From assembly GCA_038496675.1 (NCBI GenBank), contig CM076658.1:10898602-10962601 (forward strand): 64,000 nucleotides of DNA, read 5' to 3'. The translations under genes and the position numbers were made by a program. The notes beneath the pieces are model-generated. The model did not search any database. It saw only the letters and a list, made by a program, of their open reading frames with translations, and was not told where the DNA came from. Position 1 is the stretch's first letter, and every line of letters begins with the position of its first letter. Below, piece after piece: positions 13,704-27,800 of this stretch. This DNA comes from Rachycentron canadum (Eukaryota; Chordata; Actinopteri; Carangiformes; Rachycentridae).

Positions 13704-15707
13704 ATATATATATATATATAACTTTTTTTTAAAATAAATGATCAGAAGTTTTAATTGAAAATGATGAAAACAAATTACCTCTGTGGATATGATAACAGAA
13801 TATGTCTCATGTTAAACAAGGACTTCTGGCTTGTGTCCACAGAGTGATATTAATGAGCCATTGACCTTTTAGTATTCATTGCCCACAGCGGATGTAAATA
13901 AGTGCTTGGCTTTCAAAAGTTCTATTAAATCTATGACTCATCAGCGCTATTCGTTGCATGCAGCGTAAAATGAAAAAAAAAAAATGTTGACTTGATTAAA
14001 TTGATCTACATAAAAATTTAATTTGCTCCAAGAAGGATTCATGCTTCGTAAGTTTGTGTTGCTGGATTGTGATGCAAAGGCGGAGGTAATTGACTTAACT
14101 GTCTAGTAATCAGAAGCCAAGACACAATAGTTTGTTGTTTAAAGGTATGACCTCCAGTGAAAGGTTAGATTACATTATTATTGATAGTTTCATGATTGTT
14201 AGTATTAACTGTTAAAATGCTTCTTAAATGTCAGAAAATGATCAGTCCCCAATTCTCAGAGCTCAAAGTGACATTTTCAGCTATCTTGTTTTATTAAACA
14301 GTGTAAAATGTAAATCTGTGGGAATTGAAGTAGGAAAATCCTCATATTTCAGAACTAGTTTTACTGTTTTTGATTGAAAATATTCATTGACTGTTGGCAA
14401 ATCTTGTTTTGATTAATTCATCTTTATTGTACACATGAAGCAGGTATAGCATTTTATACTTTAACTAAATTCAAATATATAGAAAATAAATACATGTCTA
14501 GAATAAATCTTTCTTTGTGCAGTTACAGCCTATTTTTTTTTATCTTTCTTTCTGTTCAAGCTGACAGAACCTGACACACTGCAACTTGAGAAAACTGCAA
14601 CACAAGAAACAAGTCAAGGTCAAAGTCTAGTATAAGGCTGGACTGCGTTGTATTTGCATTCTTATTTATCTCACAGATACAGTAGTTTAATACACCTGAA
14701 TTCCTAGTAAAACTGTTCTCATTTACATTTTTTTGTTTCTGTTTCTGTCATCAAATTATGGAGAAACTAGAAACTGAAACCTGGCCCATTAAAGCTAAAT
14801 GTTAACTTCTATTCCATTTCTAAGCTGCTGCTCTGCACTTCTAAAATCCTGATTTCATGATAGCAGGTGACTAAGCCTGGGAAAGCCTGACTCACGGGGC
14901 ATTATTGGTGACACTTTCTACAGAGTAGCTAAGGTTTGTCCAAAAAGTTGCTAGATTTGTGTTTGAAAAGCTGGTTAATCGACAAAGCCGCTAAGTTGTC
15001 TGAACTGCTTGCTCATGTCAAGTTATTTCAAACGAGCAACGTGGAAACGGGGAAGCTCCATCACTCAATCGGCCAGCTGATGGTGTAACCCTATCACTCA
15101 GTCACGTGACATTTGGGCAACCAGTGGTGTAAATTAATCAGTTAGTCAGTTAGTCATTCATGACATTCACTGACATTCACATTCACCCTGCTGTAGTATT
15201 CCAGCTTCTGCACTGTATTTTGGAAAGCATTTCAACCACTGAACATAGCTGTAACACATTAAAATCAAAGAATGAAATAATGCCCTTTAAATGTCTTCAT
15301 TGAATTTCTAAATATGTAATCAAATTAGTGAATGTGGTTTCTGCGTTTACTTGTATTTTCTCAAGTTGCAGTGCACTGTGTTCTCTTCGGTGCTACTAAT
15401 ATTGGACGCTGCCACATCAGACATGACAGGAATGCATCACTAAGTATTTGAAGGGGACCACATAGTACATCTTACTAAAAATATTGACTGAAAATAGAGA
15501 TGGTCATTTACATTCCAATCCAATCATTTTCCAAATAGGTGAAAATCAGTACGTGGAGTGCATTTGCCCTATTGAAGGTTATTTTTTGTATGCAAGTACT
15601 TGACCATTGATACCAAGAAAAACTGTTTCTTAAACTGAATATGTATCTCTTTGCACCTCCTCCTCCACCCCATATTTCCCCACCTTTTTTTACCACTGTT
15701 ATGACAG

Positions 15708-15838
15708 ATGCCATGCTGCTGGTGGCGCAGAGGCTGGAGGGACCTTTCAACATTGAATCTGTCATGGAGCCTATTGATGTCAAGATTTCAGAGGCCATCA
15801 TGAATATGCAAGATAACAGTGCCCAGGTCTCCTACAGG
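15708..15838 (+). CDS. gpc6: gpc6 coding exon, first in window
   Basis: The acceptor is a pyrimidine-rich tract ending in TGACAG. The exon opens with AT, completing a split Asp codon, and then reads AMLLVAQRLEGPFNIESVME. It closes with AQVSYR before the donor GTATGT at 15839. The length is 131 nt (2 nt plus 43 codons). This is the region just before the VFQGCG segment of glypicans, within the conserved core domain. It probably corresponds to exon 5 of a nine-exon gene, judged from the family layout. Confidence 0.95.
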
Positions 15839-18800
15839 GTATGTCAATTAGGTTTATTCCCCAGAGAACTAAAGTAACACCTCAGACAGATTGTTGAAGT
15901 CCAACCTCTTACAAACTGTAGAGCAAGGGAAGCTTGCTATAAGTCATACTGTGCTGTGTTTAAGGTGTGTAGTACAACACGTTCTAATTATGTCCAAGTT
16001 TAGGTCTTGTATTTGAATTATATGTTTCAGTTTGGTCAGAAAATCTTAGTTTGACTAACAGTAGTTAATGTGTTTCCTGTGTTTTACTGCATTTTTTCTT
16101 TGCCCACAAAATTGTAGTCACTAAGAAAAAAAAAATTTAGGGTGGTTGTGATTTTTTTTTTTTTTTTTTCCTGCCCACACAGTTTTGGATGCCAGATTTC
16201 ATTCAAAGCTAAATGCACTGTTGGCTTTCCCATGCAGCAGATGCAGTTTTGTTTATGGTTTAAGTATATGTGGTGTTTTCCCCAAAAGCCTGTAAAAACT
16301 TAACTCTATCATCTTAAATAGCATTGGTTACAGTTCCTAGTTGAATCAGCTATCAACATGGTTACCTCAACCTTACATAGAGTACTGTCACGTCGGTAAT
16401 GTGGGGTGAATGCTTCACAAGACCTTAACAAAACAGCATGTTTTCCCTATTTTCCGCATCCAAAGTAATTTAAAGCCCTGACAATTGGGTGCCCATGTTT
16501 TTGTAATTGCAGGTTTTTCAAGGCTGTGGCCAGCCAAAACCCGCAGGAATGACTAGGTCTGCCCGTGGTGTTTCGGATGTGTTCAACGCCCGCTTCAGGC
16601 CGTACAGCCCAGAGGAGCGGCCTACCACTGCAGCTGGCACAAGCCTAGACAGACTGGTAAGGAGACAGAGCCAATGCTGCTATTTTCAGGCAAGACACTG
16701 CTTGAGTGTAAACATCATTTGTCTTTCTGCCTTGACACTGTTGATTAAAGCGGGTGATTTGCCATGGAAGCCCCCGGAGCCGGAAATTAATTCTTTGTAC
16801 TTGTCCTCCATTCAGGCCTTCTTATTGATTTGTGTGTGTTAACGAATAAACAGTGTTACCCCAGGAGGGCAGTGGAAGGTGCGGTGCACTGCATTCAGTC
16901 CCCCTATCAACTCTGTTTGCTTGGACAACAGAAAAGAAGAGTATGAGAGAAGATAGATGGATAGATTTTGCTAGGCTGACCATATCAATTGTTTGCTGTA
17001 AAGTGCACCTTTATTTTCTATCAGATTAGTTGTATGCTTGCTTGATTGGATCTTGATACATGGATTTCCATCTCGAACAACCTTGAAACCTAAAATGCTG
17101 CATCAGGGTAAAGGTTAACATGGAGCTGACAGTCCAATTCAGCTGAGAGACAGTTCTCATCACGGATTACCTTTGCAGCCACAGTGCCTTTCCTCTCTCC
17201 CCTCTAGTCCTTTTCAAAGTGAATCTTTTCAAACCGTGCCTCAGTTATGTTGGTATTTAGAGCTATTTATATCAGAAACCCCAAAATATATTTGTTAAAT
17301 TACTGACCCTTGAAATGATTAAATCAGTTTAGTGGAATGGCACTCTCTCCCACAGTGCTTAAAACAGGCTTAATGTCTTAGTGCTTTCTGTCAGGTTAAT
17401 AATAGGTTATTTAGTTAATGAATACATAATTAGAAAAGCAGCTGTTTTCCCCCCATCTGGCTCTTGGAATCCCACAACAATAAATGAGTTATTTGATTTA
17501 TTCAATACTAATTATGTTTTTGCACAATCTAATTCGTTCTCCGCACATTTTTGATGCCTTACATACATCGGTTGCCTTTTTAGCTTTGTGTGTCCATCAA
17601 TAATTTCTTCCACCTACACTGAATTAATTAAGACTTTCTGTTTCCCTGCCTTAATGCTGCAAACCAGAGGATTGTTTGGAATGCGATGCAACACAGTGTA
17701 AGGTTCAAAATTTTTTACTCATTTATTTTTTTCCTGGACTATTGTGTGGTATTGTTTAATGTATTATGACTGGAAGGAAAAATATGTATTAGTATTGTGT
17801 GTATGGGGCAGCCAAGGATTGTATTCTAAGTATTACAGAGCCTTGCAGTAAACAAGCTCTGTGACCTGTTAATCTCAGTGGTATGCATGAGCAAGTGTCA
17901 GTTATAGTCCAATTTCATCTCGCATAAGATTCAGTATCACATACTGTCTGCTCCTTGGCATGAAGGAGCATTTGTCTGTTAATTTTTCAGGGCCTCTAAT
18001 GCAGGATCCGTTCAGCGGTCGATAATGGCCACTGTGGTGTATTATGGCATCAGAGTATCAGCTGTTAAATGGGGTATTTTACAGTCGAGCTGCTAATTCC
18101 AAAGGGATTGTTGAACACATGCCATGGTGTCCTCAGATAGCGAGGATATGTCTCTGGAGGTCCAACATAAACCTTGGTCATCCACCATATCTATTCCAGA
18201 CACATTCAAGTCCAAGACCCTCAATACCGTAGTTAATAGAGTCAACTCCTCAAGGAAGCCAACCAATCAGCAGGTGACCTATGCCGTCAGAGCGGGCAAA
18301 GGGGAGAACTGTGAAGAGCTGGTTGGGAGAGTGTTGGAAGCAGGATTTGCTCTAATGGTACAGTCATGTGGGGGCTCCAGACTGCTCATGAATAACTGAG
18401 CAATTAGCCTGCTTAGAGACTCCTACAAAATGGAGCTCAGTGACAGAAGCTTACTTTCGATGTACGATAACTAGACCAGTGTACCTGAGTAGAAAATTTC
18501 ATTATCAACATCTGAGTTCAGAGTTGAGAAATCTTTGTAGTCCCTGGAGAGGAAATTTGCATTACAGCAGCAGGTATATACACACAACATACAAAAAGAC
18601 ACTGGACATTAATCATAGCGTGTATAGCAAACAACCAAATAAAAAAGATGTATCTGTTACTTGAATGTGTCAGACCTTTGGAATGGTCACCATAATAAAG
18701 TGGTGCTGAGCAGTGTAATCAAGGTTTAGTGCAAGTGTGCTTGAGGAATCAACAAAGATCTGGTCACCAGAAGCTGCAAATTGTGACATCTGTGAAAGAC

Positions 18801-21800
18801 GCTGTATTCTTTAGAAAGGAAAAGAGCATGTTTAATATGTCTTGGCTCGGTCAGGCTCATGTCCATCAGTTGAACCGCAATCAGGTTTCAACTAGGACTC
18901 GAAACTTTACTTTCCGTAAATAAGCAAATTCAGTAAAGAGATTTCAAATGAGAAAATAGCAACAATGTGCATATTAAGCTAACACCAAATACATTGAACC
19001 TGCATAAACCATTGTTTGTGGCTGCTCGAGGAAACCATAACTGGCCATAAACTCAACACTGGCATTTTGTGTTAGTGTTGTAACATTTAATCAGTTACAC
19101 ATCCAGAGGTGACAGAGTAGCAATAGCATTAATTTGGAGTTTTTTTTTCAGGAAACTTGATGAATATTTGCCCTCTTTTAGCTCTATATTTGCCCTCCCA
19201 AGGAAATATCTAGCCACTGTGGAAAAACAGCCATTTTAACTGCCTATTAATAAAGGCTGTAACAATTTGACTCTTGGTAATGGACTTATATAAAACCAGC
19301 AAATAACAGCTATGTTTTCTTCGTGAGTTTGTAGCACCAATAGATCAGGTTTCTGATAATGAGCTGTGAACATGAGTGTGAAATACTGTAGAAATTTCCA
19401 GACTAATGCACAGCACTAAAGTACAGCATCTGTAAGCATGAGATAATTAACCTCACTGAGTTGTTGCTCGTGATGAAATAATTAACACAGGGATGTCCTT
19501 GTGGCTGTGTTGTTCACCATGCAACTGCTGTGTTCCTGGTTCCTTTCTACAACATCACCTCCTCTTCCTGATGTAAAACTACACTGAGATGTTTTTCGAT
19601 GCTTAAAATCATTAAAAAAAAAACAAACAATAAAAAAAGTCTACTTATGGATATCAAAACTTCATATAAATGAGTGTGTTATATGAGTACTACAAAATCT
19701 GCATTAAACTGGAATCCCCTGAATGAAAACAGACTTTACACTGAGTGCTTATGTAGTTTTCAATTATACAGTAAAGGAAAAAGCCACTGTAGCACAGCAA
19801 GGTGGCAAAAGTTGCTTAGCAAACACAAATTATCTTGGTTGAGGTCCTATATTTTAGATACCAAACACACCTGCTGTGTCTCGCAGCTTACCTTCGACTG
19901 TCAAACATCTAACAGTATTAAAGAAGCAAAGGCAAGGACATGTGGAAAAATTCCTTAGTTTAACCTTACTTTTGTACATTTATAACTTTAAAAAGTTAAA
20001 TTAATTTCTGTACAGGTGGTGCATTGACATCTCAGCCTTTAGTAGAGGAAAACATGATTTTTTTATTTATTTATTTTGCTGTTTTTCTTATCTTTCAGAA
20101 TATTTATGTGTCAGTACTGAAAACTGAGGTAGCTTGATTGCACAAGTTTAATCTTATGAGGGAAAATGTCCGCTATGCAAAACATGTAAAAAAATATATA
20201 TATATTTGGATGATTTGACAATGATTCAGGAAATAAAGTGCCACTGAACTAAATGGAATCAGTTCAGATTTATTGGACTGGAAGCTCTGCATCATCCCTA
20301 GTCCTTCAACAAGTCAGACTATGTGGAATCCTGCTTCGCCACATGAGTGAGCTCATAAATCTTGGTCACTTAAGCCAAATGCAGCTGGCAACAGGATATG
20401 GTCTTCACTTAACACCATATTCATTTTGGTTTGGCTCAGGTTGTGTAAGGATACATGCTACTATTTGTTTGACATACAAAGAAGAAAATTGTGGCAGTAG
20501 GCATCACATATATTTCAAATTTAGTTAGCTTGTGGTTCTTTAGAGCTAAGGTGAGGCAGGTGGCCAGTGGGATGTTACCAACCCAATACAGTAACTGATT
20601 CATGAAAAGCCACTAATTAGACCCAGTTATGACCTTTTATTGTCGCAACCCAGCAGTTTGCTTATAATCTTTTCAAATGGGTCTTAGTGTTTCTCATCCT
20701 CAGGTATACCCAACGAATAAAAATACAGTGCCTTTGATTTTACTTGATGCTTAATGTCAGTGTGAAAGTCTTAACTGAAGCCTCTCCACTGTTATTTATT
20801 TTTCATACCTCTGTACATTAGGAGTATTTGTAAAGGTACAAGTCTTGTTCAGCAGCTGCCTCGTGCCATCATTAATGTGACAGCATTTATGTGTTTATCC
20901 TCCAGCGAGGACATGACTGGGTTCCCTGTGAGAGCGCATCTTTGTTGTCCCACACACTATTTTCGTTTACATTCTGGCACAGGATAATTACCCGTGACAG
21001 TGACACTGCTCAGCCTTGTGAAAGTTGACAACAGTTAAAAGTGTCCTTTGATACGAACTTCTTGTCTGGATTTACCGCTGGGCTGGTGAGTCAAAGAATG
21101 TGCAAGGGATGGCAGGGAGTGCCTGCATTCATTTCTTCTGTTGCCTATAGAGGAGCCTGGAGGACTGGGCCCACCTCCAGCTCAATGAGCCATGACTGTT
21201 TAATTGCCTGACATTCTGTCAGAGCACACACCCTCAAAGCTCTGAGAGAAATGGAGATTTGTAAGTCCAAAGAGGGGATAAAGGCGCAACAGACTGTCAG
21301 GCACAGAGGCACATTAAAGATAAGAGGTGGTGCTTTTAATTTGACATTTGTAACAAGTTTTCTGCAGTTCAATTTAGAGGAGTTTTATTGGTCCTCTTTG
21401 TCGCCCTTGTGTAATACTTGGTTCATATTTTATCTGTATGGTACTATAAACAATGAGAGCCAGACACAAACAAGACTAGACTGAGCCAGTAGGGAGCAAT
21501 ATTTGTCAAAACCTAACCCTCGGATTCATGCCGTTGTGTCCACAGTATGGGATACTTCCTGAAAGTCGATCAGATGTTACAGATACTGTTTTATTGAAAT
21601 TATTAAGGCATCGTTAGAGACGTGAAGGTTATTTGTGCACATGCTCGTATTTTTATAGTTGAGAAATGAAACTGGAGTCAGCATTGGCCAGCTCCAATAT
21701 CCTTGATGAATTCAGAGAACTGTCTGCACAGAAAAAAAAAGAAAGAAAAAAAAAAAAACATACAAGGTCTGTTAATCTAAATTTGATTTAGACTGGATTT

Positions 21801-24800
21801 CATCGCTTTCAAATTACGAGCAGACGTGGTTTCTCTTCTTGCACCAAGTAGTTTGCCCAAAAAACAACCCAAAACAGTATTTTAAGAAACAAAAGAGGAG
21901 AAAATACAATTAAAGTTTTGATTATTGATTGACTGTGATAGTGTTGCATTTTCTCCAATCCAGTTTCCACCTGTTTCTTAATATTCAAAATCAGCAATTA
22001 TATGTTTTTTTTCCTGTGCACACAAACATGACAGAGGAATGAATAACACACATCAAATGGAAAAGCCATAATTGTTAACAAATTACAACTCTCCTTTCAT
22101 CTGCACAGACATAATTTACTGCTGATTCGCTCCTCTCACTGTCTCTCTGCCCGTCTCACCCTCATTTTTTGTTCTGTTGGATAAAGTAAACATTTCTGAA
22201 AAACCAAAGTCAACAGTCAACAGTGGCTAGCCAGCATTCATTTACACATACACCCCAAGGTTAGTTGCATCAGCAATTCCCAACTCTTGCTCGAAACAAA
22301 AATACAAGATGTCGTGGAAAATGCTCATCAGGCAAATTGCTGGACATATTTTTTTTTTTTTTTTTTTGAAAACACTCATGGTGGTTTCTAACCTTTGGTC
22401 ACAAGATAAATATGAGGGATTGCATGTGGATTAACAAGATAAACAGAAAGCTGTGTATTTATTTTTCTAACCTTGTCTAACCTTTTTTTGCTTTATTTGT
22501 GTAACAAACTACAAACTCTTCTGTCTTCAGCTGTCTAATATTTATTTATCCTGATAAAATGATCAGAGATATGTAAGACACACTTGGAGATGAATAATTA
22601 ATGTATAATATGTTTTTTTGTTTTGTGTTTTTTTTTTCACAAAAAGTTAAATTATTTAGTTTAAATTTCATCTACACAAAATTAAACATTTTGTTTAAAA
22701 TTTTCACATGTTGGACTCTTGAATACAAGAGTCTCCTATGTCAAGTCCATCCATGATATATATGTGTTTTGGTGGTTTAAAGTTTCTCTATCAGACTAAG
22801 CTGAATATTGGACCATGATTGTCATCCACTCCAGCTGTGATGCCACCAAATCCTGCTTATTCATGCACGAGTTGTCTTAAACTCGACTGTAAACCTGCAG
22901 TGTCGGACTTTCATCTCCCCTCTTGTGTAATAACACACGCGGTTGAAAACAGAAATTTCCCCCGGTTCCAAGACAATAATTCATTATTTAGGTCAAACAT
23001 TTTATGGAGCTTTACAAAGTTTTCTTGGATGCTTCCTGGGTCTTTCCACCCCACTTCTATTTGCCGTAACCTACTCGGTCTGCATCGCTACGCTTGCTAT
23101 CCTCTTTAGCTCTGGCAAACTTGCTAGAAGACGGAAAATGCACTGCCATCCTCCAATGTGGGAAAGTCGCCACAGACAATTAAAACTCAACATTGTGTGT
23201 GGACTCGTTTAGCAACGGCTTGAATGCAATTGATGTTCACTTATATGTAAAAATCCCGCACTCCAGCTGGTGAGGTGAACACAGATGAATTTAAAAACTT
23301 CCTTTTAGTGTCAGCACATACATGATTCTGCACAGTGAAGGGCAAACATCCAAGTGAAGTAACAATAACACATTTTTGAGTTGAGGTGTATTTTATAGAG
23401 AATTACCAAAAGCTTCCATTCTCACTGTAATATTAGATCAACAGTTGTTTGCGTTCTTTATCACATGTATATTTCAGTAGCTGGAACACAGTCAGGTCCG
23501 AAAGAAGCAGCCACTGTCTCGTCCTCAATAAAAAAACATGACAGCGTGGTGGATCAATGCTTAGAGTTGCTGTGTAAAGAAAGTTTTACACTCAAGTCCT
23601 GGTTTTTCCCGTGTTTGTGATTTTGTTTTTCTGTGGGTTCTCAAGTTTCATACCATGAATACATGCAGATCAATAAGTTGCTGTTAGCTGTGACCATGTG
23701 ATTGTCTGTGTTTATAGCGGTGCAATAGACTGGTGAGCTACCATTGCTTTTTTTTCTTTCTTTTTTAGCCAGTACATTGTCTTCCATGACTTTGGGGCAG
23801 TTGTGTGACTCTGCTGACTCTCATCTTTTCTATGTTTGGTAGGTGAGATAAACTGTGATATCGCTCCTATTCTCCTCTCACTTTCATGTCATGATGAATT
23901 ATTCTTTCAAACGGTAGTAATTGGATGACTCGAAGTCAGAGTGAGAATTGTATAACGAATATAAAGACAATATTTCTCTCTGAAATGTAGCTGAGTGGAA
24001 GTGTAAAGTCGCATACAATGGAAATACTCCAAACAATGGAATAAATAATATACTTAATTATTTTCCACCACTGCTAATACAGTTACTTAGCCCTTAGCTC
24101 ATTGTTGAGTGACCCAAACAGAAAAATCCTGAATTCCTGAATAAAAAAAAAAAACCACCAGAAGAACATGACTAATAAAATGAATTGATAAACTTTATTG
24201 ATGTCAAAACATGTCAACAACTAACCCTCCGTTGTGTCAGTGCACATGTTTGCTAAAATTAGACATAATATATGACATTTAATGTTTGTAATGAAATGCC
24301 AAGCCAACATTAGAACTGAAAGGGCACGCTCTCAGATAACTAACATTAGTTTGCTGCCCCCTTTTTTTCTTTTTTTTTTTTGTCTCATTGTTGCCATGTT
24401 CAGCAGGAAACACTGAGTAAAACATCCATGTGTGGTTTGTAAAGTCAGTTGTCAGGAAAAGGTACAGCCACTCCTTTACCAAAGTCTTGACCCTGGCATT
24501 ATATTTCTGCAGTCCATGAACATGTCAAGCCACTAAAACAAGTCTTGTTTTGGATACAGCTTAATGGAAGTAAAGTGGGCCTATCCACAGCTCCATTCTC
24601 TCAGTTGTTGTATGGACTGACTCTGGTCCAGGCCATGCAATTATGGAGATTCCACAGATTCCAACACAACTCCTACTTTCTCTAAGACCACATGAAAATA
24701 AATAGTCTAGAAGTGCACATGTGCCATGATACTTGAGGGCATTGTCTGGTGGTAAACAATTCCCTGGGTCAGAGACACATTTGATATTAAAATTAAAGCC

Positions 24801-27800
24801 TGACGGATTCCAAATGTACCTTTTAAATGTTTCTGCACTACTTGTTAATGGATTTAAACAGATTAGGTCTGACTTGTTTTATGTGCACCATATTGATTTA
24901 TGACCAGAGAAATGTGGAAAATAAACATAAATTGAAGACATTCATCATGTAATTACACGATGGGTGTTTTGGGAGGTCACACAGCTCTTTAACATTTTAA
25001 AATAATGATCACTTCCCTTTTCACACTCACCACCTGTGCAGTGATGATGTCAAGGAAACATTTTCCACCAGCAGGTCCAATTTAAGCATAATATTCATCT
25101 TAAAAAATGAAAATGCATGCAGATATTTTCCACGTTGACAACGGACAGAAACCTAAAGACACTAGTATACAGTATGTCCACCCACATTAGTTGTTCTCAC
25201 ATTGCAGCAGTGGTACCATATGGTTTTTTTGGGTTTTTTTTCAAAGATTGGTATTAGTATACCAAAAGACCTAACATGCAGATCCATTATTTTCTTGGTG
25301 TTAGATTTACTGCTTGCCGCCTGGTGGGGAAATGGAGGAGCTTGGGTGGAGCATGAGATGGAATATCGTTACCAATAGTACCACATTAGATAAAGTGCAG
25401 TGCTACTGCAAGTATTGTTGGGGGGAAAAAAAATATTTTAGAGATGTTTGGAGTCCCAGTATTTCTTCTGGCAAATGTGACAAATATGTGTCACTACAGA
25501 ATACTTGTGTACATGCTTTTAATTCATTAAATAGGAAAAAAAAACATATATGCAGCAACGTGAAAATAATATTTCTCAAAAATGTTATCTTCTACTTATA
25601 AAAAATAAAATTATCATCATGATCAAAATCACATTAAGTAAATGTAATCTAAAAGGAGAAACAACAAATAGAGCGCTAGTTACTACTGTATTTGTGCCTT
25701 TTTGTTTCTTTCTTTGAGAAGCAGTGCTCCTGATTTTGTTTCCAATGACAATAAAGGCTTTTTAATTATAATATGCAAACTGATCCAGTGTAGTCGGCAA
25801 AACAACTGGCTCATTTTGAATAATTAGCTCCCTTAAAGAAATGCTCACTATAAAAGCCACAATGTCTTTATTTCCACTATTGCTAGTATAAGATTTCTGC
25901 AACGTTAGCTCCTGCGTGTGCATGTTTGCAACACATAGGCCTGTAGCATAAATAGCCAACTTTTGCTGGGGAGGTCCACCTATCTGTTGTTAGGCACTTT
26001 AAGCTTTCCGTAATATTGCGTTTCTGGAGAGATTTGGTATTTTTGGCTCTTATTTCTTCAAGTGTTACACTAGTTTGTGGTAGAAACTGATTTGAGCAGT
26101 TGTTGATTTGACCCGTGACAGGTTTTCTGTGTGTCCTTTTCCTTTAAGTTAGCGGTGGGAATGAGAGCTCATGTTGGTTGTGTTAGCTCTTAGATAGTCA
26201 TGTTAGCAACTCTTTCATTATTTTCACAGCATTATAAAAGAGAGCCAAAATTCGGCCAGTTTTCTGTATCTATTATTACTCAAGTCCACTTCCTAACACT
26301 GCCATTTGAAAGACGCGTAAGTTCCAGGAAACTGTTGCATAATAAAGGCGATCGCACCCTGTTAAGTACAAAGTATGAAAAGCAAGCAGAAAAACATATA
26401 CATTGTCTATAGAAGGTTATTAACTGACGTCCTGTCATCTTAATGGTGAAAATAAAAAGTAGCTGTTGTAACCTACCAGTGCATTTCATGATATGTTTAT
26501 ATCACAATATCTTAAATTTCAACATACTTTTCCATCCCTACTTTAGCAACAGCATAAAGCATTCTACATCTGTTCATCTAATAATAAACTTAAATGAAAC
26601 AGAAGAGTAAAGTAAACAGAACTGTTATTGAAAGATTTTATTATCTGAAATAGACAGCAGTAATAGTAGATAAGAAGATCCTGCATTGAAAATCAAATGA
26701 GCTTATTCATTTTTGGTCTGTAAATGTCTGTGCAATATTAGTACAATTATTTTAACTTAACAAAATTTAAATCAAATCACCTTTTTTAAAACGTATCACA
26801 CCAGACCTGCATGTGTCAATTCCTCCTGCTCATGTTGTGTAATGATCTGTATGCAAAGCAGAGCATGGGAATGTTGAGAGAGTGATGAAAGCAAGCACGG
26901 TGTTATGTGCATGTCTGCATTTAAAATTCATATGCGGAGAAGTGCTTGTTTTTAGTGCTTATAGAGTTGGCTTGTTGTGGCAGTAGTATAGTTCAAGAAA
27001 GCTGCTGAGATGCATGGTCTTTTTTTTTCTTCTTTTTTTTTTCAAAAACTGTGCCATTACAAGTTTATTTCAAAATAACACTGCCCTCAGAGTCATTGGT
27101 TAGATCCCCAGATGGCCACTGTAGCTCTGTATGGGCAAGGCAGAACTCAGAGCAGTGACATACCTCTGTGAACTACCCTGTTGTCACCCCGAGACTATCC
27201 TTTTTTTAAAGAATGACAACATACTGTAGGTCATCTGTACATGCAACCCATCCTTACTTTTTAATGTAAGGTGACCTGTAGCATCTGGTGAAATTATGAT
27301 AGAAGTAAAGGAAGTTAGGTATGTAAAGAGACTAAATCCTTGTGAGGTCAGGAGGTTGGTGTGTGTGGATTGACGGGTCAACAAAACAATAACTTTTACA
27401 GAGGAGACCACTGAAAATGCGAAACTGTCAGTATGCTGTCTTCTATCCATGACGGCTGTGATGTGTTTGTTTTTGTTAATATTACAACAAAGGTTGGGAA
27501 CGCTTGCCATTGCATTGTCCCGGAAATCACAAAATTGTTGCCATAACACCCAAAATGTGTGACAGCTGCTGCTGGTATGCTCCTTTGGGTCATATCCAAG
27601 AGTACAGACAAGCAACCTACACCGTCATTTAGGTCGGAGGAATTGTTGTAGTCAGTCAGTACCACCATGGATGTCTCCTTGAGCAAGGTTTAAAGAGCAG
27701 AAACATTTTTTGGCTGTCAGCACAGTTCTCAGATTTTTTTTTTTTTTAGAGAGAGAGAGGAAGGATTGTATGTTAATGAATGGGAAGCAGAGCCCCTCTT

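Larger units (their letters stand above)
1..15707 (+). other. gpc6 intron (3' part), no exon recognised
   Basis: AT-rich non-coding DNA upstream of the first visible gpc6 exon. It holds poly-A/T runs, a MITE fragment near 6.14 kb, a complex-repeat fragment near 8.3 kb, a poly(T)28 at 11294 and a 393-N gap at 13311-13703. I looked for the preceding glypican exon, which should end with the Trp-Asn-Leu-Phe-Ile region, and did not see it. It could lie further upstream or, less likely, in the gap. Confidence 0.75.

Noticed and set aside
13187..13732. 181-codon open frame across the first gap
   Set aside because: Artefact of N bases and AT codons, with adapter sequence included.
27184..27686. Overlapping 143- and 96-codon minus-strand frames
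   Set aside because: No recognisable family. The two frames overlap each other in different phases. It may be an old repeat, but I could not support a call.
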